Below, piece after piece: positions 1 through 6,515 of a stretch of 24,340 bases of DNA. Source of the DNA: Desulfonatronospira sp964577315 (lineage in GTDB: Bacteria; Desulfobacterota; Desulfovibrionia; Desulfovibrionales; Desulfonatronovibrionaceae). The stretch lies in the NCBI GenBank assembly GCA_964577315.1, contig CAZNYT010000030.1, forward strand, positions 1 to 24,340, given 5' to 3'. The notes under the pieces were generated by a model that was not told the DNA's origin, ran no database searches, and saw only the letters and a list, made by a program, of their open reading frames with translations. A program made the translations under genes and the position numbers. Position 1 is the first letter of the stretch. Each line of letters begins with the position of its first letter.

Positions 1-2
1 AC

Positions 3-569
3 AATCCTGAAACCAGCAGAATATTTCGGGAAATGGAAAGGGAATTCGCAAGGCATGGAGTGCGTTTCGATCGCGAATTCATGAACAATATGTTTTTTCC
101 CGGAGGCGGAGGGGGGCGTTTCACTGGAGGTTTGTTCATCTTTACCTCTGGAGGCGTCAGAAGCTACCAGACATTTGGCGGCCCTAGGTTGGGAGACGAA
201 GAGCGTTATCTGGATTTGGACCGGGTGAAGCCCCAAAAATCCGAGGAAGGCTTTTTCAAAAAACTCAGTCGCAAGGTACGGGATTTCTTCCTGGAATCCG
301 GGAAAAGGGCTCCAGAACAAAATAGTCTCGAGCAAAAACAGGAAAAGGATCTGCGCTACAACGTAACCATTGCTCCGGAAGAAGCCCAGTTAGGAACGGA
401 GCTGAACCTGGCCTATACCAGGGGAGATAGGCGTGTGAAGTTGGAAGTCAAGGTCCCGCCGGGCACTAGGGAGGGCACGGTCCTTCGGGTAAGAGGGAAG
501 GGCCTGGAAGGCGGCCCGGGAGAGCAACCGGGCGATCTTTATTTGCGAGTGCATATCGGCGAGGATTGA
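3..569 (+). CDS. DnaJ-like (J-domain/CbpA-type) co-chaperone, 5' end outside window
   Basis: The frame is open to the left window edge (first complete codon at base 3), so the ATG at 33 is internal and the N-terminal J domain is presumably off the window. The visible 188 residues begin with an NPETSRIFREMEREF helix, then a Gly-rich stretch (PGGGGGRF). After a basic and acidic linker comes a C-terminal beta-domain of about 75 residues (from DLRYNVTI) ending in the typical DnaJ CTD pattern VKVPPGTREGTVLRVRGKG followed by GDLYLRV. DnaJ C-terminal domains bind client polypeptides and hand them to DnaK. Only one such beta-domain is visible, where DnaJ and CbpA normally have two, and no zinc-finger cysteine repeats are present. 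It is therefore a small class II/III-like J-protein. The family call rests on the C-terminal pattern alone. Confidence 0.75.
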   Translation, partial: NPETSRIFREMEREFARHGVRFDREFMNNMFFPGGGGGRFTGGLFIFTSGGVRSYQTFGGPRLGDEERYLDLDRVKPQKSEEGFFKKLSRKVRDFFLESGKRAPEQNSLEQKQEKDLRYNVTIAPEEAQLGTELNLAYTRGDRRVKLEVKVPPGTREGTVLRVRGKGLEGGPGEQPGDLYLRVHIGED

Positions 570-598
570 GATCCTCTCAGGGCTAATTCCAGAGTAAT

Positions 599-623
599 TA
601 TTCACCTAAAGCTCCAGTGAATA
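599..623. repeat. Weak inverted repeat downstream of the DnaJ-like gene
   Basis: TATTCAC (599-605) and GTGAATA (617-623) form a 7-bp stem with an 11-base loop about 30 bases after the stop codon. It could help 3'-end formation, but no T-run follows, so a terminator is not claimed. Confidence 0.3.
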
Positions 624-830
624 GTTGTCAGTGTTAAAGTTGTTCTTGAGAAAACAAGTATGATAAGGCAAGCATGTAAGTATGAGTGCTTAGAATTACA
701 TAAAATAATTGTTATTAATGAAAAGTTTAGGCTTGGCTCTCAATTTTTTTTCTGCGTCACCCCAACCTGTTTCCATGCAGATCAAAATCCCCATTGAACC
801 CCACCTTAAACCTCTTTCAAGGGAGGAGAT

Positions 831-1472
831 ATGTCTGGCGTTCCGTCCACATTCAAAGACTCTGGCCTCTTGGTTCAGGAAGATCCCCAAGAATGTCTTG
901 AGATCCTCAAAAACGCACCCATCGGGTTCTTCAATTCTGAGCCTGAAGGTAGACTACTGTCAGCCAATCCAGCCATGGCCCGCATGCTTGGCTTTGACTC
1001 CCCCCAGGAGCTTGTAGAGAGCACTAGTGACCTTTCTGGCCAGCTTTACCTGGATCCTGCTGAAAGACAGGAACTGCTGCGTCTCTTGAGTGAGCACGGA
1101 GAGGTACACAATTATTAATGCCGCCTGCTGCGCAAAGACGGCTCTACATTGTGGAGCTTGAAGAATGCTCATGCTGTGCGGGATCAGGATGATAACACTC
1201 TCTACTACCAGGGTTTTGTAATCGACATCTCTGAAAAAAAGAGCTTCGAGAAAAAACAGCAAGATGCCTTCAGCTTGGCTCAGTCCGTCTTGGATGGGCT
1301 TTCTGACAACATTGCCCTGCTAGACGAAAGGGGTATCATCATTTTCGTCAGTCAAGCCTGGAAAGATTTTGCTGAGGAAAACGATGTCACCCCTGACATG
1401 GCTCAACCCCTGGACAGATGCATCCGCAAGAAGTCTCCAAGCAGGTTTAGCTCAACAAACATTTCTGCATAA
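831..1472 (+). pseudogene. PAS-domain sensor relic with an in-frame stop and truncated 3' end
   Basis: A good RBS (GGGAGGAG, 821-828) precedes ATG 831. The first 95 codons encode most of a PAS domain (NAPIGFF, EGRLLSANPAMARMLGFDSPQE). A TAA at 1116-1118 then interrupts the frame, and the same frame continues as CRLLRKDGS, YYQGFVIDIS, the normal second half of that PAS/PAC unit. Alignment with the intact first PAS domain of the hybrid kinase at 6516 places the TAA at a Glu codon (NHESR versus NY-stop-CR), so one base change explains it. After the stop a second PAS begins (NIALLDERGIIIFVSQAWKDFAEEN) but loses similarity near 1420 and ends at 1472 without a kinase. It is a dead relic of a sensor kinase. 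Readthrough or a short standalone PAS protein of 95 residues cannot be excluded. Confidence 0.8.
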
Positions 1473-1607
1473 CTCTTTGATTTTCTAAAGAGATATACAA
1501 GATTACCAGTATCCTGAAAAAAGAATACAAGCTGGTATAACCGGTTCCGTGGATATGGGGTAGGTCACTAGGGCAGATAGGCTTATCCTCTGCGCCTCAG
1601 GTGAGAG

Positions 1608-2822
1608 TTAGTATAGGAAGCCAAAGAGCCAGAGGGGAATTTTTGAGGCGAAGCCTGCTTCAATTTCGTCGGCTGCGATAAAGGCATTTTTCACGTCTCG
1701 TATTTGCTGGTCTGACTTGCTTTTTCCACCGATTTCGAAAGTGAGCTCTCCATTTACCAGAAAGTCGCCCCTTTCCGCACTCCGGAGGGGCTGTCCGGAC
1801 TCAAGGGGGTGGTGAGTGCAGGCGTTTAGCAGTTGATTTACAAAAAATGTCTCCCGCAAGACACCGGTGTTTATCTGCTCAGTTAAAGTGTGGGCAAGGT
1901 TGGGATTTTCCAGGTAGAGCTTGTCCGGCTTGGAAAGGATTTTGTAGCCGCTTTTGCCCTTTGAAACCGGGTTTAAGAGTCTGGCCTGATACAGGCTTGC
2001 AAGGTATTCATAGATTTTGGGCCTGGAGATTTCTGTACTGGCGGACAGTTTCTGGATGTTGACCTGTGCAGGAGGAGTCAGGGCAAGAAATGTCAGAAGC
2101 TTCTTCAGCTTACTAATCTGGCGCAGGTCAATACGCCGGGACTGGGGTAGATCGGTTTCCAGCACGTGGTTGATCACATTGGCCAGTTTTAGGGGATAGG
2201 TATCCTTTCCTTCCAAGAAGAACGGATAATACCCATACCGCAAGTAGTTGTGGAAATGTTCCAGCGGTCGGATGCTGGTGTTGACCTTTCGTGCATGTGC
2301 GGCATGATCCTGGAGGATATCGTTGAGCGTGAGAGCGGGGAAGTGCTTGTCCAGCTCAAAGAGAAGAAATTCCCGAAAGGAAAGGCCTGGAAGGTGGTAC
2401 ATAACCGCACGCCTGCTGAGGTCGACGTCCAGATCCTGCATTTGTAAAGCGCTTGACCCGGAAAAAATGATCTTCAGATCCGGGCATGAATCATACAGGG
2501 TTTTGATATGACCCGGCCACTCGGGATATTTGTGGACCTCGTCCAGGATCAGGACACGGCCGCCGTATGCGTGGAATTCTCTGCCGAAGTCATGCAGGGA
2601 CAGGGGCTGGAACCGGGGATGATCGATGGAGACGTAAAGCATTCTTCCTGCTCCCTGATAAGCACTCAAAAGATGCTGGAGCATCAGAGTGGTTTTGCCT
2701 GTGCCCCGGGCCCCAAGAATACCAAGACATCTGGCGGACCAGTCGATTTTTTCGTATAGGTACCTTTTTGTAGACGGCAGGCTCCTTAATCGTGCCTCTT
2801 GTTCTTCAAACCAGGATTCCAT
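1608..2822 (-). CDS. Orphan AAA ATPase (AAA_14/DUF4143-like family)
   Basis: Encodes 404 residues from the ATG at 2822. This start is preferred because GGAGGT (2827-2832) lies four bases upstream; an ATG at 2867 would add 15 residues but has no RBS and sits inside an inverted repeat. Visible motifs (numbered from the chosen start) are Walker A GARGTGKT at about 37-44, Walker B VLILDE followed by VHKYPEWPGH at about 90-105, and a sensor-1-like IIFSGSSA at about 119-125. The C-terminal half has a winged-helix-like segment (STEISRPKIYEYLASLYQARLL) and ends with a domain containing FLVNGELTFEIGGKSKSD, reminiscent of the nuclease-like DUF4143 tail. These ATPases are common orphan genes with no settled function. 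It is divergent from the ATPase at 3180 and of the same broad type, but the two sequences are clearly not close copies. Confidence 0.85.
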   Translation of the reverse strand: MESWFEEQEARLRSLPSTKRYLYEKIDWSARCLGILGARGTGKTTLMLQHLLSAYQGAGRMLYVSIDHPRFQPLSLHDFGREFHAYGGRVLILDEVHKYPEWPGHIKTLYDSCPDLKIIFSGSSALQMQDLDVDLSRRAVMYHLPGLSFREFLLFELDKHFPALTLNDILQDHAAHARKVNTSIRPLEHFHNYLRYGYYPFFLEGKDTYPLKLANVINHVLETDLPQSRRIDLRQISKLKKLLTFLALTPPAQVNIQKLSASTEISRPKIYEYLASLYQARLLNPVSKGKSGYKILSKPDKLYLENPNLAHTLTEQINTGVLRETFFVNQLLNACTHHPLESGQPLRSAERGDFLVNGELTFEIGGKSKSDQQIRDVKNAFIAADEIEAGFASKIPLWLFGFLY

Positions 2823-2826
2823 TTGC

Positions 2827-2832
2827 ACCTCC
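2827..2832 (-). promoter_or_regulatory. RBS deciding the start of the minus-strand ATPase
   Basis: GGAGGT on the minus strand, four bases before the ATG at 2822. The in-frame ATG at 2867 has no comparable signal. Confidence 0.7.
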
Positions 2833-2850
2833 AAGTTTCTGTCTACCGTA

Positions 2851-2879
2851 ATTGACACTTGTTTCATAAAAATGTCAAT
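2851..2879. repeat. Perfect 7-bp inverted repeat, candidate operator
   Basis: ATTGACA (2851-2857) and TGTCAAT (2873-2879) are exact inverted copies with centres 22 bp apart, about two helical turns. They lie just upstream of the RBS of the minus-strand ATPase, in the gap between two divergent ATPase genes. The arms also resemble -35 hexamers, so part of the match may reflect promoter sequence. Confidence 0.45.
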
Positions 2880-3144
2880 CGCGATTTACATTTTTTGTGG
2901 TTGAAGTCAAAAGAGATGGGTTGTGAAGATGTAGTGAGTGTGAATTTGAAGATGCTGTTTTTTATGGTTGTATGGCGGTATACTTTGGCACGTTCCTTTT
3001 GAAGGTGGTCTTCAATTGAAGTTTGTCGTATGCGTTACTGGGATGGCGCGTCAGGCCTGAAACGAGAATCCATTTTCCGGATACGTTCCCTCGGTCTGAA
3101 AAATCAAGGTGGCTTTTGGGGTGATAAAGTTTGTTGTTTCTTTC

Positions 3145-3173
3145 TTGACAATTTTGCATCATAACTGCAAAAT
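3145..3173 (+). promoter_or_regulatory. Sigma-70-like promoter for the ATPase at 3180
   Basis: A perfect -35 TTGACA (3145-3150), a 17-base spacer and a -10-like CAAAAT (3168-3173, 4/6 to consensus). The expected transcription start falls at about 3180, the A of the start codon, which implies a leaderless transcript. An inverted repeat TGCAA-N5-TTGCA (3166-3180) overlaps the -10. Confidence 0.5.
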
Positions 3174-3179
3174 AGTTGC

Positions 3180-4355
3180 ATGTGGATAACAAGAATATAT
3201 GAAAAAACACTACAAAAATTGGCTGGGGAACTCCCTGCCCTGGTCTTGACCGGACCTAGGCAGGTGGGGAAAACTTCCACCCTGCTTCAGGTTTTCCCTG
3301 ATTATGCCTATGTCTCCTTGGATCTTCCCTACAACGCAGATCAGGCTGAAAAAAACCCGGAAAAGTTCCTCCATGACCATGGTGATTTTTTGATTATCGA
3401 TGAGGTGCAATACGCTCCATCCCTGTTCAGATACCTTAAATTCGCGATTGACTCGGATCGAAGGCCTGGCAGGTTCCTTTTGACCGGATCGCAGCATTTT
3501 CAGCTCATGCACACCATTTCCGAAAGCCTGGCCGGAAGATGCGCGGTCATGAATATGCTTGGTTTGTCCAGAGCGGAGCTGCTTACTGTCCATGGGGCTT
3601 TGCACGAGGATGATTTTATCTGGAAAGGGGGGATGCCGGAGCTTTATGCCAGACCTGAGCTTACCCCAGAATTTTGGTTTACTTCCTATGTAGCCACCTA
3701 CTTGGAACGCGATGTGCGCAACATCCTCAATGTAGGCAATCTCAGGGATTTTGACCGTTTTCTGCGCGCCTGCGCCCTCAGGGTTGGTCAATTGCTGTCC
3801 TTGTCCGATCTGGCCCGGGATGTGGGCATTAGTCCCAATACAGCCAAGAACTGGATATCGGTTCTAGAGACTTCTGGCCAGATTTTTTTGCTTGAACCTT
3901 TTTACCGTAGCCTGGGCAAAAGGCTGAGCAAATCCCCAAAGCTTTACTTCACGGACACAGGAGTAGCTGGCTTTCTGCTGGGCTTTGACTCGCCAGCTAG
4001 CCTATTGCAAAGCCCTTTTGCCGGACAGCTCTGGGAAAATTACGTCCTTCTCGAATATTTGAAGCAACTCAGAGCAAGAGGCAAACAGCCCAGGGTCTGG
4101 TTCTGGAGGACCAGGTCAGGGGAAGAAGTGGACCTGATTATAGAATATGCCGGACAGGTTATGGCCATCGAATGCAAACTGAGTGAAAGACCGGGTGGAA
4201 AAGATATTCGGGGGCTAAAGTCCTTCTCCAGGCACTTGCAGGGTAAGGCTAAGGCTATAGTAGCTTGCCGTACCCCACAGGCTTATCCCTTGGCAGATGG
4301 GATTGAAGCCCTGCCAGTCAGAGAGATTACAGGAATTTTTTCCTCCTCTGCATGA
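3180..4355 (+). CDS. DUF4143-type AAA ATPase with PD-(D/E)xK-like C-terminus
   Basis: A 391-residue protein of normal family length and layout. Walker A is LTGPRQVGKTS (residues 23-33) and Walker B FLIIDEVQYAP (70-80), with sensor-like LLTGSQHFQLM (100-110). A winged-helix-like segment follows (LARDVGISPNTAKNWISVLE, 211-230). The DUF4143 domain ends in WRTRSGEEVDLII (309-321) and AIECKLS (329-335); the spacing of EVD and ECK is that of a PD-(D/E)xK nuclease fold, though catalysis is unproven in the family. The ATG at 3180 is the first ATG after an in-frame stop at 3162 and gives the family's usual N-terminus, so the start is firm although no Shine-Dalgarno sequence precedes it. The function of these orphan ATPases is unknown; roles in defence or mobile elements have only been suggested by context. 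Confidence 0.9.
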   Translation: MWITRIYEKTLQKLAGELPALVLTGPRQVGKTSTLLQVFPDYAYVSLDLPYNADQAEKNPEKFLHDHGDFLIIDEVQYAPSLFRYLKFAIDSDRRPGRFLLTGSQHFQLMHTISESLAGRCAVMNMLGLSRAELLTVHGALHEDDFIWKGGMPELYARPELTPEFWFTSYVATYLERDVRNILNVGNLRDFDRFLRACALRVGQLLSLSDLARDVGISPNTAKNWISVLETSGQIFLLEPFYRSLGKRLSKSPKLYFTDTGVAGFLLGFDSPASLLQSPFAGQLWENYVLLEYLKQLRARGKQPRVWFWRTRSGEEVDLIIEYAGQVMAIECKLSERPGGKDIRGLKSFSRHLQGKAKAIVACRTPQAYPLADGIEALPVREITGIFSSSA

Positions 4356-4474
4356 TCTGATGCAAATCAAGAACTTGGGGTTCGTACAGGAGATTCCCCA
4401 GGCTGAATTCCCCAGGCGGTTCAAGGTTCCCAAACATGCGGTCTACAGGGTGGCAAAAGAGTACAGTTCCCGGC

Positions 4475-4520
4475 TAGTTGCATAAGAACAAACTCTTTCA
4501 ATAGGTTGAAATTGCAACTA
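4475..4520. repeat. Inverted TAGTTGCA repeat; third copy at the ATPase start
   Basis: TAGTTGCA (4475-4482) and TGCAACTA (4513-4520) are inverted copies 30 bases apart. TAGTTGCAT also occurs directly at 3173-3181 across the start codon of the upstream ATPase, so direct copies flank that gene. Nine-base matches can occur by chance in AT-rich DNA. Confidence 0.3.
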
Positions 4521-4641
4521 ATAACATTCTTTTGTATTCTGCAAAGAAGTATTGCGAGGAGTATGGCACGTTATGTTGCGAGTTGGGTTATGTTGCATAT
4601 TTTTGCTTCTTGCTCTTTATTGTAAAAATATATTTAATTCT

Positions 4642-4705
4642 GTAACAGTTTAGTAGATTGCATTAGGATTGGACTGTCCCTGTCCGCAATCGGCTAAACT
4701 GTTAC
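4642..4705. repeat. Long imperfect palindrome (REP/MITE-like hairpin)
   Basis: GTAACAGTTTAG (4642-4653) pairs perfectly with CTAAACTGTTAC (4694-4705). After a two-base internal mismatch on each side, GATTGC (4656-4661) pairs with GCAATC (4686-4691). The apex contains GGACTGTCC, which can fold further. The resulting 64-base structure is not followed by a T-run and does not serve an obvious gene, so a repeat-element origin (REP, MITE or an IS end) is more likely than a terminator. Confidence 0.6.
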
Positions 4706-4724
4706 GGTTCATGGACATTAATGA

Positions 4725-4745
4725 GTGAATTTGTACAAAATTCAC
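4725..4745. repeat. Short inverted repeat
   Basis: GTGAATT (4725-4731) and AATTCAC (4739-4745) form a 7-bp stem around TGTACAA, 20 bases after the larger hairpin. It may belong to the same element. Confidence 0.4.
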
Positions 4746-4798
4746 GGCTAAAGTCGAAGATCCATATGAGTAATGCACTAATACAATCTGTAAGGCAT

Positions 4799-4827
4799 AA
4801 AAAAAGGAGTGCCGAAGAAAGCACTCC
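4799..4827 (-). terminator. Rho-independent terminator of the small membrane protein gene
   Basis: Read on the minus strand, GGAGTGC (4827-4821), an eight-base loop, GCACTCC (4812-4806), then seven T residues (4805-4799). A perfect 7-bp GC-rich stem followed directly by a T-run, 36 bases after the stop codon of the gene at 4864-4977. Confidence 0.85.
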
Positions 4828-4863
4828 CTTACAAAAGAACATTTCCGCAATAAAGCTAGCTTG

Positions 4864-4977
4864 TTACATAAAGTGTACTATATAGATTACCACCCCTAGA
4901 ATTATTAATGGTATGCCGAACATTCCTGCAAGCCAAGCTTTGCTTGAGTTAGTTATTACAAATTTTTCTTCTTTCAT
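4864..4977 (-). CDS. Small single-pass membrane protein, 37 residues
   Basis: An ATG at 4977 is preceded at eight bases by AGGAG (4986-4990), and the frame runs 37 codons to TAA at 4864-4866. The product starts MKEEKFVITNSSKAW, a short charged N-terminus. Residues from about 16 to 36 form one hydrophobic helix (LAGMFGIPLIILGVVIYIV) ending in HFM. An intrinsic terminator follows 36 bases downstream and a promoter-like pair lies upstream, so it is a complete monocistronic unit. I do not recognise the family. Single-helix proteins of this size are often subunits or regulators of larger membrane complexes, or holin/toxin-like peptides, but nothing nearby indicates which. The strong RBS, helix and terminator together argue it is a real gene in otherwise noncoding AT-rich DNA. 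Confidence 0.75.
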   Translation of the reverse strand: MKEEKFVITNSSKAWLAGMFGIPLIILGVVIYIVHFM

Positions 4978-5587
4978 ATAATTTTCTCCTTTTTTGCTTA
5001 TTGTTGTGTAAATATCTTTTTAACAACACGCCAATATAAATTTTACTATTTCCATAATTATTTAAATAATGAAAATAAATCAAAAGTCAATACTTTTTTT
5101 AAGACATTTTTAAAGATTTGAAATATTGATTTAGAGTTTTCTATAGATTATTAATCTTTTATAAATATCGATTGTGTTATATAAATAATTATAATATACA
5201 AATTTAAGATGCATTCTAGTAAAGATGATTTAAAAAATAAATTATAAACATGGCAAATGTAAAAGTATATGTCCATTGTTTATTAGTTAAAGTGTCTATT
5301 GTCAGCTAAAAACCTTTGTAAAACAAGATGCGTTAAAAGCATGTTCAGTGTATTGCATCACGCAGCACTTTATGCACGTTTTTATGCAGTATGTGCATCT
5401 TTCTGGAAAAGGATTGTATATAGCTGAGAAATGAGCAAATGTAAGCTTTCAAGAGGTAGTGTTCAGTTGTCATGCCGGATTAAAGATGTTTCCCGCAAGT
5501 TCACTACCCACCTCGATTGAATGGAAGACCCAATTAAATCCTGATTCCAGTAGGGCTTTTTCATGGTATTTAACCGGTCAAGCCCCG
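4978..5587. other. Very AT-rich intergenic stretch
   Basis: Apart from the leader and promoter of the small minus-strand gene, no coding signal was found. A weak hairpin is present (ATGCAC 5372-5377 with GTGCAT 5393-5398). The base composition contrasts strongly with the chemotaxis region. Confidence 0.5.
5063..5090 (-). promoter_or_regulatory. Candidate promoter of the small membrane protein gene
   Basis: On the minus strand, TTGACT (5090-5085), a 16-base spacer and TATTTA (5068-5063). This gives a leader of roughly 80 bases that contains a weak inverted repeat, TGTTGT (5002-5007) with ACAACA (5023-5028). The surroundings are so AT-rich that -10-like hexamers are frequent. Confidence 0.35.
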
Positions 5588-6081
5588 ATGAGACTGCCAG
5601 CAGCCAGAGATTTCACACCAGTTTTAGGAATACAGAGTTTTGAGAACTTGATCCGGGAAGGATATTATTATGTGGACAAGACCGGATTTGTGCACCTGGT
5701 GACCTCCCAGGGGAAATACTATTTTCTGTCCCGGCCCAGGCGCTTCGGCAAAAGCCTGTTTTTAAGCACCATCAAGGCCGCTTACCAGGGCAAGAGGGAT
5801 CTGTTTCAGGGGCTGTTTCTGGAAGAAAACTGGGACTGGGAACAAACTAATCCGGTGGTCCATATCAGGTTCGGATCTGGGGTGGCAGGCAGTGTTAAGA
5901 TCTGAAGATCACATTTGACGAGATTCTGTATGATCATGCTCTGGAATACGGACTCACTTATGCCAAGAAAAGCCTTAAGGGGCGCTTTGCCGAACTGATC
6001 CAAACCCTGCATGACAAGTATGGCCAGAAAGTGGTTGTCCTGGTGGCCTGTAATCGCGCCATCGGGTTTGAAGGCACATGA
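5588..6081 (+). pseudogene. AAA-ATPase-like (PF09820-type) relic, frameshifted and truncated
   Basis: From ATG 5588 the frame encodes the typical N-terminus of this family: VLGIQSFENLIREGYYYVDKT, then GKYYFLSRPRRFGKSLFLST, whose RPRRFGKS is the P-loop variant (about residues 49-56). The frame stops at TGA 5903-5905. Homology resumes one frame over at DLKITFDEIL (5899 onward) and continues to GQKVVVLV. A single base missing near 5897-5899 restores the reading. After VVVLV the family's DEYDKPI Walker B is replaced by ACNRAIGFEGT and a stop at 6079-6081, so the remaining two-thirds of the protein is lost. Both lesions make it non-functional. The frame is also open upstream to 5459, but those residues show no family resemblance. 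Confidence 0.85.
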
Positions 6082-6515
6082 TTGATCACCTAGATTAAAG
6101 TATGTATCAAAAAAATATATTTATCTAAAATGAGATGCAAGAAACATCCGGTTAGTTATTTTTCAGGATAGGCCAGCCACAGGCTCTACACGCAAAAAGA
6201 TTTGGCGAATAATTACGATGTTTGAATGTAATTGTTGCAGCAATCTATATATGCAATGCCTGGGCCTACCTAATAATTCTTGATGGTTGAGAATTTTAAT
6301 CATATTTAAAAAATGCATTGATTTGGGGGTAAATTTGTTTTATTCCAACAGTAAGAGCAACCATTCACTTAATATTTTCCAAAAAGAAATCATGCTGCAG
6401 CTTGTTCCTGCTCGCTCTATCTCCTGAGTGTAGTTCGGTTCCAGCCCTCCAAAATTTGGCACCCAGGAGTTCTGCCTTTATATTTTAATGCTTGAAGTTG
6501 TTTTGGAGGTTGTTT
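6082..6515. other. Intergenic stretch upstream of the hybrid kinase
   Basis: About 430 bp with no gene or strong repeat seen. It presumably carries the kinase promoter, but I see no convincing -35/-10 or -24/-12 pair. Confidence 0.45.
6505..6510 (+). promoter_or_regulatory. RBS deciding the hybrid kinase start
   Basis: GGAGGT five bases before ATG 6516. An in-frame TTG at 6492 lies upstream of this RBS and is rejected as the start. Confidence 0.8.

Larger units (their letters stand above)
2823..3179. other. Divergent intergenic region between two ATPase genes
   Basis: About 357 bp with no convincing gene. It holds the ATTGACA inverted repeat near the left gene and a TTGACA promoter candidate at the right edge. 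Otherwise it is AT-rich sequence with nothing recognised. Confidence 0.6.
4356..4863. other. Repeat-rich gap, no convincing gene
   Basis: About 500 bp after the ATPase. A short open stretch to 4485 (ending KHAVYRVAKEYSSRLVA) may be a gene remnant, but nothing recognisable is encoded. The rest holds inverted repeats at 4475-4520, 4642-4705 and 4725-4745 and the terminator of the small minus-strand gene. Confidence 0.5.

Noticed and set aside
3210..3791. 193-residue minus-strand frame in the DUF4143 ATPase
   Set aside because: Overlaps the P-loop and Walker B coding region of a clear gene on the other strand.
4297..4485. 62-residue plus-strand frame overlapping the end of the ATPase
   Set aside because: No RBS and no recognised family; at best a remnant, so it is only noted in the gap description.
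4650..4850. 66-residue minus-strand frame
   Set aside because: Runs through a terminator and a long palindrome, with low-complexity translation and no RBS.
5255..5425. Short minus-strand frames with integrase-like words (HKVLRDAI)
   Set aside because: Too short, no RBS, and interrupted by stops; similarity to a recombinase fragment cannot be supported.
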